The notes under the pieces: generated by a model
What the model saw: only the letters and a program-made list of their open reading frames with translations
Told to the model about the DNA's origin: nothing
Database searches by the model: none
Shown: positions 15,763-24,721 of the stretch, in pieces
How the letters are laid out: each line of letters opens with the position of its first letter
How positions within the stretch are numbered: the first letter of the stretch is position 1
Position numbers and translations under genes: made by a program
Source of the DNA: DATHZQ01 sp965216945
Lineage (GTDB): Bacteria > Actinomycetota > Acidimicrobiia > Spongiisociales > UBA5794
Assembly: GCA_965216945.1 (NCBI GenBank)
Contig: CBDCGU010000003.1
Coordinates: 868,001-932,000 of the forward strand
Reading direction: 5' to 3'
Length of the DNA stretch: 64,000 nt

Positions 15763-17463
15763 ATGCGACGCGGCGTATGGCTCCTGGCACTCCTCGCAAT
15801 GGCGGCGTGCAGCCAGCAGCCACCGGCCCCGCAGGCGACCGCCGAAAGCATCGCCACAGTGCCCTCCATCGGGCAGCCTGGTGAGTCGAACCCGCCGGCC
15901 GGCTCGTCGACCACCACCTCGACCACGCTGGGACCTCGGGGACGGATCGGTGGCGTGCTCCCCGACGGAACGCCGTACACCGTCGTCTTCGATGCGCGGG
16001 TCGACCGCACCGTGATCAGCATCGGCGCCGCCATCATGATCGACCTCGACGGCACCACACGCCCGCTGGGCCGCACCATCGTGACGATGGAACATCCCGG
16101 CGACCCGGGTCTCGACGAGCTTGGCCGCTACACGGTTCCCGTCGGTGGAGGCGGCATCGTCATCTCGGTGTTTCCGGAAATGGCCGACCAGGTCCCCGAC
16201 ATCGAAGCACTGCTCGACGACAGCATCGCGCCGGGCAGCTACGCACACATGCCGTCGGTGGAGCTGTTTCCCCCGCTGCGCTGGGCGACCGACGAGGAGA
16301 TCCCGCTGCAGATGCAGGTGGAGTATCCGGGTTTCGTCGTCCGGAGAGGCTGCGGCGAGCTGGCGGCTGCATGCAGCCGGACGGGCGCCGTACAGGTGAT
16401 CCCGGCCGATCGGGTGTTCAGCGGGGTCCATGGGCTGCCCGCCGAGCCCGTGTGGATCGAGTCACCGGCGCCGCGGCCGGTGGATCAGGAAGCGTACCTG
16501 CCACCCGGACCGCTCTCGGCCCGTGGCGCCCACGACGTGATCTGGACGGGGAGCGAGATGATCGTATGGGGCGGCGCAAGCGGGGATCGTTTGCCGGATC
16601 TCGTCGACGGGGCGGCCTTCGATCCGGAGACCTCGACGTGGCGGATGCTGCCCCCCGCCCCGCTCGAGAGCTCTCGGATCACTCGGGCGGTGTGGGCCGG
16701 CGATCGCATGATCGTGATCGCACGGGAGGCGACGATCGCCTATCACCCGGGTGCCGACCGCTGGTCGGTCGTCGGCGACGGTCTCTATCCCCCCGAAGCG
16801 CCCGGATTCACGGTGTGGACGGGCTTCGCGGTTGCAGCCTGGACGTCCTCCGGGATCCACGAGTTCGATCCGACGTCGGGTGTCTGGACACAGCTCCCGT
16901 CTCCGGGCTTCGGCGGCTCCGGCTGGGGGGAGGCCGCCCTCCGCACCGTCGACGGCAGGCTGTATGCGATCGGTCTTGGCAGCGTGTACTGCGGCGGGAG
17001 ACAGATCGCAATCTGGGAGACAACCGAATGGTCGCCCGTTCCCACCGTCTCCCTGGCGACCGAGGAATACGCCGACTGCTCGTATGCATCGCAGACAGGT
17101 GTCGCCGCCGGTCACCTCGTCGTGTGGGACGACGAGATCCACCCGACGATGGCATTCGACCCCGCGGCCGGCAGGTGGGTGACGATCGAAACGATCCCGC
17201 TCGGAGGTACGGAGGGACCGGCAGGGCCCGTGCCGCTGGGCGAAGGCTTTCTCGTACCGCAGTGGGGTGAGGCAGCCATCCTGGACGGGGCGACAATGAC
17301 CTGGTCGCACGCCGCTCTTCCCGGCGACGGAGACGACACCCATATGGTGTGGACCGGCGCGGAGTTGCTCATGTGGGGCGCAACGTGTTGCTACGGCGAT
17401 GGATCAGACCGTTTCACCAGTATCGACGCATGGCGCTGGACCCCTCCCGCGCTCGGTCGGTGA
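15763..17463 (+). CDS. Kelch-type beta-propeller lipoprotein
   Basis: The 566-residue secreted lipoprotein has a short positively charged N-terminus, a hydrophobic stretch and the lipobox LLAMAAC, with the acylated Cys at about residue 16. A Pro/Thr-rich linker follows. The C-terminal half shows degenerate kelch repeats built on W-x-G-x-x-M/L-x-V/M-W-G-G (WTGSEMIVWGG, WAGDRMIVIA, WTGAELLMWGA) with FDPETSTW-type turns. Such propellers usually bind proteins or glycans at the cell surface; no enzymatic site is visible. I set the start at ATG 15763 because it gives a compact lipoprotein signal; ATG 15733 is possible. It converges with malE across a strong hairpin. Confidence 0.75.
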   Translation: MRRGVWLLALLAMAACSQQPPAPQATAESIATVPSIGQPGESNPPAGSSTTTSTTLGPRGRIGGVLPDGTPYTVVFDARVDRTVISIGAAIMIDLDGTTRPLGRTIVTMEHPGDPGLDELGRYTVPVGGGGIVISVFPEMADQVPDIEALLDDSIAPGSYAHMPSVELFPPLRWATDEEIPLQMQVEYPGFVVRRGCGELAAACSRTGAVQVIPADRVFSGVHGLPAEPVWIESPAPRPVDQEAYLPPGPLSARGAHDVIWTGSEMIVWGGASGDRLPDLVDGAAFDPETSTWRMLPPAPLESSRITRAVWAGDRMIVIAREATIAYHPGADRWSVVGDGLYPPEAPGFTVWTGFAVAAWTSSGIHEFDPTSGVWTQLPSPGFGGSGWGEAALRTVDGRLYAIGLGSVYCGGRQIAIWETTEWSPVPTVSLATEEYADCSYASQTGVAAGHLVVWDDEIHPTMAFDPAAGRWVTIETIPLGGTEGPAGPVPLGEGFLVPQWGEAAILDGATMTWSHAALPGDGDDTHMVWTGAELLMWGATCCYGDGSDRFTSIDAWRWTPPALGR

Positions 17464-17520
17464 GCCCGACCTCGCTCGACTCGGACTCGTCGACCAACGT
17501 CCTGCCCGACCTCGCTCGAC
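17464..17520. repeat. Direct repeat (17 bp twice)
   Basis: The same 17-mer, beginning GCCCGACC and ending GCTCGAC, occurs at 17464-17480 and 17504-17520, 40 bp apart, between the kelch gene stop and the terminator. It is probably a local duplication; no function is evident. Confidence 0.6.
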
Positions 17521-17525
17521 GACGC

Positions 17526-17557
17526 AAGAGGGGGAGGACGGATGTCCTCCCCCTCTT
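17526..17557. terminator. Strong hairpin between kelch gene and malE
   Basis: A perfect 14-bp stem (17526-17539 with 17544-17557) closes on a GGAT tetraloop between two convergent genes. Both strands can form it, so it probably terminates malE and the kelch gene. The flanks lack a clear T-tract, as is common in GC-rich genomes. Confidence 0.75.
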
Positions 17558-17578
17558 GGCTCACTGCGATGAGTCGGA

Positions 17579-18901
17579 TCAGCCGCCACCTGCAATGGCG
17601 TTGGCGATCTGCTCTGCAGCTTGGGCGAGGGCGTCGGCCGCGGCGCTCTGTCCCTGCCGCACGGCGAGGAGCTGGTCGCCCAGCGGACCCCACACGTTGC
17701 CCATCTCGGGAACGTTCGGCATGAACTGGCCGTTGGCGCCGGAGACACCGAACGCCGTGAACACCGGGTCGTCGCTGATCGCATCGAGTGTCGGCTGCCA
17801 CACCGGACCACGCGGGTCGGCCTCGTGGAGAGCCAGCATGGTCTCATCCGTAGCGATGAAGCTGCGCAGGAACTCCTGTGCGATGGCCGGATTCTCACCG
17901 AACTGGCTCACGTAGAAGCCACGCACTCCGAGGAAGGGGGCCATCTGGCCGCCGCCCAACGTCGGGAGCGGAGCAACGCTCCACGGGATGCCTTCTTCGT
18001 TCCATGTGTTGATCCACCACGGACCCGACATGAAGAACGGCTGCGTGCCGTCGATGAAGAACGTCTTGGCGTCGTCCTCGTCGATACCCGCGATGTAGCC
18101 ATCGGCGACGAGCTGCTCGAGGGCGCTGACGCTGGCGACCGCACCGTCGGTGGCGACACCGATGTCGGTCACATCGAAGCCGCTGTCGGGATCGAAGCCG
18201 AAGATGTAGCCACCACCGGCTGAGACGAACGGGAAGTTGTGATAGGCGTCACCGGCGGTGCCGCCACCCTGGACACCCCAGCAGTTCTCGATCGCATCGC
18301 CCAACTCGTCGCAGATCGCGGTGAGCTCTTCCACCGTGGCCGGCGGCGTGTCGACCAGATCGGAGTTGTAATAGAGGGCAACGTTCTCGGCGGCGTACGG
18401 CAGAGCGTACGTCGCACCATCGACCGTGAAGGCGTTGATGCTCACCTCGGTGAGGTTGCCGGCGATCGTGCCCAGGTCGAGCGGTGCAGCGATACCGCTG
18501 GCAGCCATCTCGCCTACCCAGTCGTGGGCACCGATGAACACATCGGGGCCCTCACCGGCCGGCGCCTGCTGGACGACCTGCTCGCGGAGATCGCTGAAGT
18601 CGATGACCGTCACCTCGACCGGCACGCCGGTCTCCTCGGTGAACGGCGCCGCAACCTGCTCGATGATCGGACCGAACTTGTCGTCGGCCCAGATCTTCAA
18701 CGGCGGAAGCGCGGCAGCCGTGGTGTCGGTCTCTCCGGCAGTCGTCGTGGTCTCGGGTGCGGCCGTCGTTGTGGTCTCGGCAGCAGCACTGGTGGTGGTG
18801 TCCTCCTCGCCCGTTGCGCCGTCGTCGTCGCCGCCGCATGCGGCGATCACGAGCACGAACGCAACCAGGATCGCAAGGAACTTGAAACGAGAGCGACTCA
18901 C
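17579..18901 (-). CDS. malE: Maltodextrin ABC transporter substrate-binding lipoprotein (MalE-type)
   Basis: The 440-residue extracytoplasmic binding protein belongs to the family 1 sugar-binding lipoproteins. It has a basic start, a hydrophobic core and the lipobox VLVIAAC, with the Cys near residue 22. A Ser/Thr-rich spacer rich in TTT and ETTT follows. The mature part begins PLKIWADDKFGP and contains FTEETGVPVEV, a hallmark of MalE-like folds. I chose GTG 18899-18901 because GAGGAGGGG lies right upstream and it gives a normal lipoprotein signal; the longer frame from 18982 adds non-coding sequence. It should deliver maltodextrin to the MalF/MalG permeases encoded 3 kb away. It is divergent from a LacI regulator. 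Confidence 0.93.
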   Translation of the reverse strand: MSRSRFKFLAILVAFVLVIAACGGDDDGATGEEDTTTSAAAETTTTAAPETTTTAGETDTTAAALPPLKIWADDKFGPIIEQVAAPFTEETGVPVEVTVIDFSDLREQVVQQAPAGEGPDVFIGAHDWVGEMAASGIAAPLDLGTIAGNLTEVSINAFTVDGATYALPYAAENVALYYNSDLVDTPPATVEELTAICDELGDAIENCWGVQGGGTAGDAYHNFPFVSAGGGYIFGFDPDSGFDVTDIGVATDGAVASVSALEQLVADGYIAGIDEDDAKTFFIDGTQPFFMSGPWWINTWNEEGIPWSVAPLPTLGGGQMAPFLGVRGFYVSQFGENPAIAQEFLRSFIATDETMLALHEADPRGPVWQPTLDAISDDPVFTAFGVSGANGQFMPNVPEMGNVWGPLGDQLLAVRQGQSAAADALAQAAEQIANAIAGGG

Positions 18902-18969
18902 GTCCCCTCCTCTTTGACAGTTGGATGCCGCCACGATCGGGCGACCGCCCCGAGTAAACCACATCACCC

Positions 18970-19016
18970 TGCAAGTTTCCACCTGTTTTCTGCAAACTTA
19001 CAAAGTGTCTTGCAAG
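18970..19016. promoter_or_regulatory. LacI-type operator cluster between malE and lacI
   Basis: TGCAAGTTT (18970-18978) faces AAACTTACA (18994-19002) as an 8-of-9 inverted repeat. A CTTGCAAG palindrome follows at 19009-19016. CTTGCAAG-like half-sites are typical of actinobacterial MalR operators. The sites lie in the 162-bp divergent control region and could regulate both genes. Confidence 0.6.
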
Positions 19017-19062
19017 AACCGGGCGGATCGGGCAGAGTGGTGCACGTCACGAAAGAGCTGAA

Positions 19063-20070
19063 ATGCGACCAAAGCTGCAGGACGTCGCCGGTATCGCCGG
19101 GGTCAGCGAAGCCACCGTGAGCCGCGTCATCAACGGCAAACCCGGTGTCGCAGAGTCGACGCGACGCCAGGTGCTCGACGTCCTCAGCGACCTCGGCTAT
19201 CGCGACGTGCCCAGCCGCCAGCACCGCTCCGGCGTCGTCGGCATCCTCACCCCCGAGCTCGACAACCCGATCTTTCCGCTCCTTGCGCAATCGATCGAAG
19301 CACGACTCTCGCGCCATGGCTACGTCTGCATGATCTGCCCGACAACGGCGGAGACCATCAACGAGCAGGACTACCTCGACCAGCTCGCCGCCATCGACGC
19401 CGAGGGCGCAGTTGTCATCAACGGTCGCTACGCCGGAGTGGGCATCGGCTATGCGCCCTACGAGTCGCTCGTCGCACGGGGGACGCGAGTGGTTCTCGTC
19501 AACGCCGTGGCTCCCCCCTGCCCCGTGCCGTCGGTCACCGTCGACGTCGCCGCCGGTGCCGCGGCCGCCGTCGAACATCTGGCCTCGATGGGACACGAGC
19601 GCATCGGGTGCCTGGTGGGCCCACGCCGCTACATCACCGCTCGCGATTTCGCCGCCGGGTGGCGACAGGCCATGAGCCGCCGTGGGCTGGCGGCGGGAGA
19701 CGAGCTGCGTTCGGAGACGCTGTTCACGATCGAGGGTGGGCAGGCGGGCACCGCCAAGCTGCTCGAAGCCAGGGTGACCGGGATCGTGGCCTCGAGTGAC
19801 CTCATGGCGATCGGGGCCGTGCGTGCCGTGCGCAGCTGGGGCGGCGAGGTGCCCGATGACGTGTCCGTCGTCGGGTACGACGGCACGACGCTGGCCTCCG
19901 TGACCGATCCGGCGCTCACGACCGTGCGCCAGCCGATCGATCTCGTGGCGTCTGCCGCGGTCTCTCTCTTCGTCGCACCGCCTGCGCTCGACGGCCCCAT
20001 CGCCCCTCAGGTCTTCATGCCGGAGCTCGTCGTCGGCTCCTCGACGGCGGTCGCGCCCGTCCCGGCCTGA
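19063..20070 (+). CDS. LacI-family transcriptional regulator, probable maltose regulator
   Basis: The 335-residue regulator has an N-terminal LacI helix-turn-helix (KLQDVAGIAGVSEATVSRVINGKPGVAESTRR, about residues 4-35) and a hinge. The effector domain is of the periplasmic-binding-protein type (GVVGILTPELDNPIFPLL onward, with the late DDVSVVGYDG motif). The family represses sugar genes until an inducer binds. Its position opposite malE, and the CTTGCAAG elements between them, argue that it controls the maltodextrin genes (MalR-like). ATG 19063 begins a normal-length protein. The same TTCTTGC/GCAAGAA motif upstream of malF suggests control of the second block as well. Confidence 0.92.
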   Translation: MRPKLQDVAGIAGVSEATVSRVINGKPGVAESTRRQVLDVLSDLGYRDVPSRQHRSGVVGILTPELDNPIFPLLAQSIEARLSRHGYVCMICPTTAETINEQDYLDQLAAIDAEGAVVINGRYAGVGIGYAPYESLVARGTRVVLVNAVAPPCPVPSVTVDVAAGAAAAVEHLASMGHERIGCLVGPRRYITARDFAAGWRQAMSRRGLAAGDELRSETLFTIEGGQAGTAKLLEARVTGIVASSDLMAIGAVRAVRSWGGEVPDDVSVVGYDGTTLASVTDPALTTVRQPIDLVASAAVSLFVAPPALDGPIAPQVFMPELVVGSSTAVAPVPA

Positions 20071-20211
20071 CCCCGCAACGTCGAACCGGCCCATTGACTT
20101 CGTGAGCTGCATCGGACGAGTGGCATCGGCATGCGCATCGAGTGAGCCCGCCGCCCCATCGACCGGAGATACACCTGCCTCTAGCCTGTAGCCGTCGGGC
20201 CAGGGACGCAG

Positions 20212-21354
20212 GTGGAGCGTCTCGTGGCATCGCTTCAGGTGGGGAACATGATGGAGCAGTGGGGTTGGGCCTTCGTTGTCGGCGCGCTCGTCGCCGTCGC
20301 GGCTGTCGTCGCGATCATTCGGCTGCGGCGCAGACGTCGCCGCCAGGTGTCTCGCGGGTACGAGGCCACCATCGGGCAACTCGATACGAGCTACGAGGTG
20401 CTGCGTCGGGGATGCATCGCGCTGGACGAGGCCGACTACGACCATGCCCTCGAACTTGCAACGCGCGTCATCGACCGGCCGGGCCCGGGCTCCTATCGGG
20501 CGGCGGCGGGTCATGCCATCGCCGGGCGTGCCGCGGCGCGCCTCGGCAAGCCTCAGATCGCCGTGGCGCACCTGACATCCGCTCTCGAGCTCGATGCCAG
20601 TGGCGAGATGGTTCCTTCGCGCAGCACGTTGTTGCGGTTGCTGGCCGACGCGCAGCTCGCACTGGGCGTCATCGACGGGGCCGTGGAGGTTGCGCAGATG
20701 GCGGCCGGCGAGGCCAGAGACGATGACGAGCGGGCGGCGGCGCTCGCTGTCGAGGGATCCGCCCTGCTGATCGGGGGCGCAACGAGTCAGGCTCGATCCG
20801 CGGCCGATGCTGCGATCGCACTCGCACGCAGTCGGAGCCGGCGCGCAGCCGTGGAGCGGCTCCTTGGTCGAATCACCGCGGCGCAAGGGGTGTACGACGC
20901 CGCCGACGAGCACTTGGTGCGATCGGCAGACCTCTATGCGACGGCCGGTGATGGAGTCGGCCTCTCCGCCGTACTCGGCGACAGAGCCGACGTGGCGGAA
21001 CGGCGCGGCGACATCGACGCCGCCCTCGAGAAATGGCGCCGTGCGTTGGGATTCCTGGCGAGGCACCCGACGGAGCACGCCGGGCTGGGCACGATCTACT
21101 CGCGCATGGCGGGCGCAGCCGCGGAAGCAGCCGCCGGGGACGAGGCCGACCGCTCCCTGCAAGCAGCCGAGACCGAATTCGCTCGGTGCGAGCTGCCGAC
21201 GGCACCGATGCTGCTGGCGTGGGCCCGAGCCAGGATCGCGACGGTGCGGGGCGATCGTGGCACCGCCGTCTCTGCCCTCGCCGACGCATTGTTGAGGGCC
21301 GAGCAGCTCGGTCTGGTCTACTGGCGGGATCGGATAGGCGTGGAAGGCCGGTGA
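20212..21354 (+). CDS. Membrane-anchored TPR-repeat protein
   Basis: The 380-residue protein has one membrane helix near the N-terminus (WAFVVGALVAVAAVVAII) followed by an arginine-rich stop (RLRRRRRRQ). The rest is a long helical region of tetratricopeptide-like repeats, for example ALDEADYDHALELATRVI and GDIDAALEKWRRAL. TPR arrays scaffold protein-protein contacts; no enzymatic domain is visible. The soluble part should face the cytoplasm. GTG 20212 has AGGGA 5 nt upstream, and ATG 20251 with AGGTGGGG is a reasonable alternative. A TAGCCT box at 20182-20187 could be the -10. It is convergent with the S9 peptidase gene; role unknown. Confidence 0.7.
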   Translation: MERLVASLQVGNMMEQWGWAFVVGALVAVAAVVAIIRLRRRRRRQVSRGYEATIGQLDTSYEVLRRGCIALDEADYDHALELATRVIDRPGPGSYRAAAGHAIAGRAAARLGKPQIAVAHLTSALELDASGEMVPSRSTLLRLLADAQLALGVIDGAVEVAQMAAGEARDDDERAAALAVEGSALLIGGATSQARSAADAAIALARSRSRRAAVERLLGRITAAQGVYDAADEHLVRSADLYATAGDGVGLSAVLGDRADVAERRGDIDAALEKWRRALGFLARHPTEHAGLGTIYSRMAGAAAEAAAGDEADRSLQAAETEFARCELPTAPMLLAWARARIATVRGDRGTAVSALADALLRAEQLGLVYWRDRIGVEGR

Positions 21355-21372
21355 CGCCGCCGGTAGCGATCG

Positions 21373-23271
21373 CTACCCGACGTCGAGCTCGAGTCTGGGC
21401 ACCTCGCCTGCAGGCTCGAATCCGAACACCTGGCTGTAGAACGAGAGCTCGGCGGCCACGGACGCGATGATGTTCTCGGCCCTGCGAAACCCATGGCCCT
21501 CGCCTTCGAAGAGGAGGTACGCATGGGGAATGCCTCTTGCCGCGAGCGCCTCGACCATCACCTCCGCCTGAGCAGGGGGCACCACCCGATCCTCCGACCC
21601 CTGGAGCACGAGCACCGGGCAGGAGATGCCTTCGGCGTGGTGGATCGGCGATCGGGCCCGGTATACGTCGGCCGCTTCGGGGTAGGGGCCCACCATCGAA
21701 TCGAGGTAGCGGCTTTCGAATTTGTGCGTGTGCTCGGCGAGGGCCGCAAGATCGGCCACGCCGAAGTACGACACCCCGGCGGCGAAGACGTCGTGGAAAG
21801 CCAGCGCACACAAGGTCGTGTATCCGCCGGCGCTGCCACCTTTGATCGCCATGCGGGAACCGTCGATCCGCCCGGTGGTGGCGAGATGACGAGCGGCGGC
21901 GATGCAATCGGCGGTGTCGACGATGCCCCACTGCCCCTCCAGCGCCGCACGATACGCACGGCCGTATCCCGTGCTGCCCCGATAGTTGACGTCGACCACT
22001 CCGAAGCCACGCGAGGTCCAGACCTGAATCGCCAGCTTCAGCTCCGTGGTGGTTGCCGACGTGGGACCGCCGTGGCTCATGACGATCAGGGGCGGCAACT
22101 CCCCGTCTGGAGCCGCAAAGTCGGGGTTGGCCGGCGGATAGTAGAAGGCATGGGTCGTCGCACCGCCGGTCGATGGTGCCGCGATACGCTCGGGCATGCT
22201 GAAGTACCCGGCGTCGATCGATACGTCATGGTTGCGCCGCACGACGTCCGCTGCCCCGCCGTCGACGTCGATCCCCACAACACCCAACGGCGTTGCCGCA
22301 TCACCGGCGACGAGCCAGACCTTGCGCCCTTCCACGGCGACGTACGGCACGAGAGTGTCGTGGTCGGTGGCGACGAAGCGATAGTGCCCCCCTTCGACAA
22401 CGGCGAGCCGTTGCACGCCGCTTTCGGTCACCACTGCGACCAGCCGCCCATCGTCGAGAAATTCGTAGCGGGCGAGGCCGAAGACCCATTGTGGGGCCCC
22501 GATCTCCGCCTCGATGGGCGCCACCGGCTCCCCGTTGCGATAGAGGTTCCACCATCCGGTGGCGTCCGACGCCCAGTAGAGACCGCCGTCCGGGCCCCAC
22601 TCGGGCTGGAAGATCGACTCGGAGGGGCCACCGGCCACGAGTGTCGCCTCGCCGAGGGTGCCACCGGCTCGCAGGTCGGCCAGCCAAAGCTCGGTGCCCT
22701 CCCACGGCATCCGCGGGTGGTCCCACGTCAGCCAGGCGAGCCTGGCGCCGTCGGGACTGCGACGGGGAGACGAGTAGAAGTCGTGACCGGAGGCGATGAC
22801 CGAGACTTCACCGCCCGCCGCCGGGAAGACGACGAGCTCGTTGCGAGGCTCTGCCGTGTCGCCGTGGCGCTCACGGACCGCCAGCACCAGATCCCCGTGG
22901 CGCACGAGGTCGGCGTAGCGGTCGCCCGCAGGAATATCCGGTTCGGGAGTGAGCGGCGTGGCAACCCCGTCGACGATGCGGTAGACACGCTGGTCGTCGA
23001 ACTCCATCGCCAGGACGCCGCCCGGTTCGGCGAGGTAGGAAGTTCCGCCGTACTCGTGGATGCGGGTACGAGCGTCGAAGCTCGCCGGAGTGACGTCCTC
23101 GACGCGACCCTTGCGCCGCCTGACGATCGCGGTTCGTCCACCCTCCGTGGGCCGCCGCTCCGTCCAGTAGACGTCCTCATCCACCACCTGGGGCGACGCG
23201 ACCGAGACGGCGTCCTCGGCGAGCATGGCCGGCGAGATCGGCGACTCCCACGATCCATACGGCGCAATCAC
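21373..23271 (-). CDS. S9-family prolyl oligopeptidase-like peptidase
   Basis: The 632-residue enzyme has an N-terminal beta-propeller (about residues 1-370) with WD/TolB-like blades such as SPRRSPDGARLAWLTWDHPR. The C-terminal alpha/beta-hydrolase domain has its nucleophile Ser in KGGSAGGY, the Asp in VLQGSEDRVVPP and the His in EGEGHGF. This is the architecture of dipeptidyl aminopeptidases/acylaminoacyl-peptidases, which trim short peptides. There is no signal peptide, so it is cytoplasmic. GTG 23271 is preceded by AGGAG at proper spacing. It is divergent from the AI-2E-type permease gene, with no evident pathway link. Confidence 0.9.
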   Translation of the reverse strand: MIAPYGSWESPISPAMLAEDAVSVASPQVVDEDVYWTERRPTEGGRTAIVRRRKGRVEDVTPASFDARTRIHEYGGTSYLAEPGGVLAMEFDDQRVYRIVDGVATPLTPEPDIPAGDRYADLVRHGDLVLAVRERHGDTAEPRNELVVFPAAGGEVSVIASGHDFYSSPRRSPDGARLAWLTWDHPRMPWEGTELWLADLRAGGTLGEATLVAGGPSESIFQPEWGPDGGLYWASDATGWWNLYRNGEPVAPIEAEIGAPQWVFGLARYEFLDDGRLVAVVTESGVQRLAVVEGGHYRFVATDHDTLVPYVAVEGRKVWLVAGDAATPLGVVGIDVDGGAADVVRRNHDVSIDAGYFSMPERIAAPSTGGATTHAFYYPPANPDFAAPDGELPPLIVMSHGGPTSATTTELKLAIQVWTSRGFGVVDVNYRGSTGYGRAYRAALEGQWGIVDTADCIAAARHLATTGRIDGSRMAIKGGSAGGYTTLCALAFHDVFAAGVSYFGVADLAALAEHTHKFESRYLDSMVGPYPEAADVYRARSPIHHAEGISCPVLVLQGSEDRVVPPAQAEVMVEALAARGIPHAYLLFEGEGHGFRRAENIIASVAAELSFYSQVFGFEPAGEVPRLELDVG

Positions 23272-23415
23272 GACGAGCTCCTCTGTGAGACACGGGTGAC
23301 ATCCTCGCAGGGAGGACGCAGGCGCGGCTTACCGGCGCGTCCGGAGTCCCGGCCCTCGCCCCCTACCCGAACACCGCCATGGAGGCCGCTCCGTGGAATC
23401 CATGGCGAAGTTCTC

Positions 23416-23421
23416 TACCGT
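23416..23421 (+). promoter_or_regulatory. Putative -10 box of a leaderless transcript
   Basis: TACCGT stands exactly 6 nt before the ATG at 23428. There is no ribosome binding site between them. Confidence 0.4.
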
Positions 23422-23427
23422 GGGACC

Positions 23428-24690
23428 ATGAGCGACGATCCCGACTCCAACGAGCTCGATACCCCCGAGGCGCCCGAGCCGGTGGACGAATCGACCGACG
23501 TCGACCACACCGACCCCGCCTCGTATCCGCCGTCCCCGCCGTGGAGCAACAACGCAAAGCTCCTCACGGTCGCCATCACGTTCGTGCTCGCACTTCTCGG
23601 GCTCTACCTCGCACGCAATGTGATCGCAGTGGGCGCCCTGGCCGCACTCATCGCCTTCCTCGTGGCGCCGCTCATACGCATCGGCCATGAAGGGTTCCAC
23701 ATCCCGCGGGGCATCGCGCTGCTGGCGGCTTATCTCATCGTTTTCGCCGGCACCTTCTCGTTCGGGTGGATGCTGGCGCGCTCGATCGTGACATCGGCGA
23801 TCGAGCTCGACCCTGTCGGAAAGATCGAAGAAGCCCGGTTGTGGCTCCTCGAGGAGACCGACGAGAACGGCGAGCTCGCAATCCTCGGCCTGACCGTCGA
23901 CATGAACGGTGTCCTCGACCAGTTGGAAACGTCCGTGAGCAACGACGAGGGGGAGGGCGGAGTCGTCATCGACGCCGAGCAGGTGCTCGACTATGTGGGT
24001 GCCGGCCTGAGCGGCGTGAGCACGGTTGTCGGCGTGGTGACCGTCATCATCACCTCGGCAATCGTCACGGTGCTGGTGGCCATGTACCTCAACGCGGACA
24101 GCAGGCGAGCGCATTCGTCGGTCCTCCGCAACATCCCATCGGGGTACGAGCGCGACGGGTTGATGATGATGCGCGCCCAGAAGCGGGTGTGGCGCGGCTA
24201 CCTGTACGGGCAACTCGTCAACTCACTCATCACCGGGGCCTTGGTGGGGCTCGTCTTATGGGGCGTGGGCTTGCCGGGTGCGTTCCTGATGGGCTCGATC
24301 ATGGTGGTGCTCAACATGATTCCGACATTCGGTCCCATCCTCGCCGCGATCCCCGGCGTCCTGGCCGCGCTCATCTCGGGCTCGACGAGGTGGCCGGATC
24401 TCGAGAGCTACTGGTTCGCCCTCATCGTTGCCGGGATCTACGTCGTCGTCGTCCAACTCCAGGCGAACATCATCGCCCCCCGCGTGATGGGCACCGCCGT
24501 GCGGCTGCGCCCGGCGGTCGTGTTGCTCGGGTTGCTGGTCGGGTTCCAGGTCGGCGGTCTCCTCGGCTCCCTCCTCGCCGTGCCCGTGATCGCATCCATC
24601 CGCGATGTCGCGGTGTACATATGGCGCAAGATGATCGACCGCGATCCTTGGTCCAACGGCGACACGGATTCCATGCCGGTGCAGGTCTGA
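23428..24690 (+). CDS. AI-2E family transporter (UPF0118-type permease)
   Basis: The 420-residue membrane protein begins with an acidic cytoplasmic tail of about 45 residues. About eight membrane helices follow in the family pattern: paired helices near the N-terminus, a long extramembrane segment at about 130-200, and a C-terminal bundle. The bundle contains MVVLNMIPTFGPILAAIPG and the conserved P-R-V-M-G motif (APRVMGTAVRLRP). The family is named for autoinducer-2 export in E. coli but also includes Na+/H+ antiporters, so the substrate is open. I chose ATG 23428: it follows a TACCGT box and gives the family length. A very long upstream read-through frame is a shadow of the S9 gene. Confidence 0.88.
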   Translation: MSDDPDSNELDTPEAPEPVDESTDVDHTDPASYPPSPPWSNNAKLLTVAITFVLALLGLYLARNVIAVGALAALIAFLVAPLIRIGHEGFHIPRGIALLAAYLIVFAGTFSFGWMLARSIVTSAIELDPVGKIEEARLWLLEETDENGELAILGLTVDMNGVLDQLETSVSNDEGEGGVVIDAEQVLDYVGAGLSGVSTVVGVVTVIITSAIVTVLVAMYLNADSRRAHSSVLRNIPSGYERDGLMMMRAQKRVWRGYLYGQLVNSLITGALVGLVLWGVGLPGAFLMGSIMVVLNMIPTFGPILAAIPGVLAALISGSTRWPDLESYWFALIVAGIYVVVVQLQANIIAPRVMGTAVRLRPAVVLLGLLVGFQVGGLLGSLLAVPVIASIRDVAVYIWRKMIDRDPWSNGDTDSMPVQV

Positions 24691-24701
24691 CAGACGAGAT
24701 C

Positions 24702-24721
24702 GCCCGAGCCCCTACTCGGGC
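24702..24721. terminator. Bidirectional hairpin overlapping the lysS stop codon
   Basis: GCCCGAG and CTCGGGC form a perfect 7-bp stem with a 6-nt loop that contains the lysS TAG stop (24712-24714). The hairpin lies between convergent AI-2E permease and lysS genes and may stop both. Confidence 0.55.

Noticed and set aside
18964..21162. A 732-codon frame on the minus strand
   Set aside because: It lies antisense to the LacI regulator and TPR genes, has low-complexity Arg/His/Gly composition and no family signature.
21493..24690. A very long open frame of 1065 codons on the plus strand
   Set aside because: Its first two thirds are the antisense of the S9 peptidase gene. Only the part from 23428 matches a protein family (AI-2E permease).
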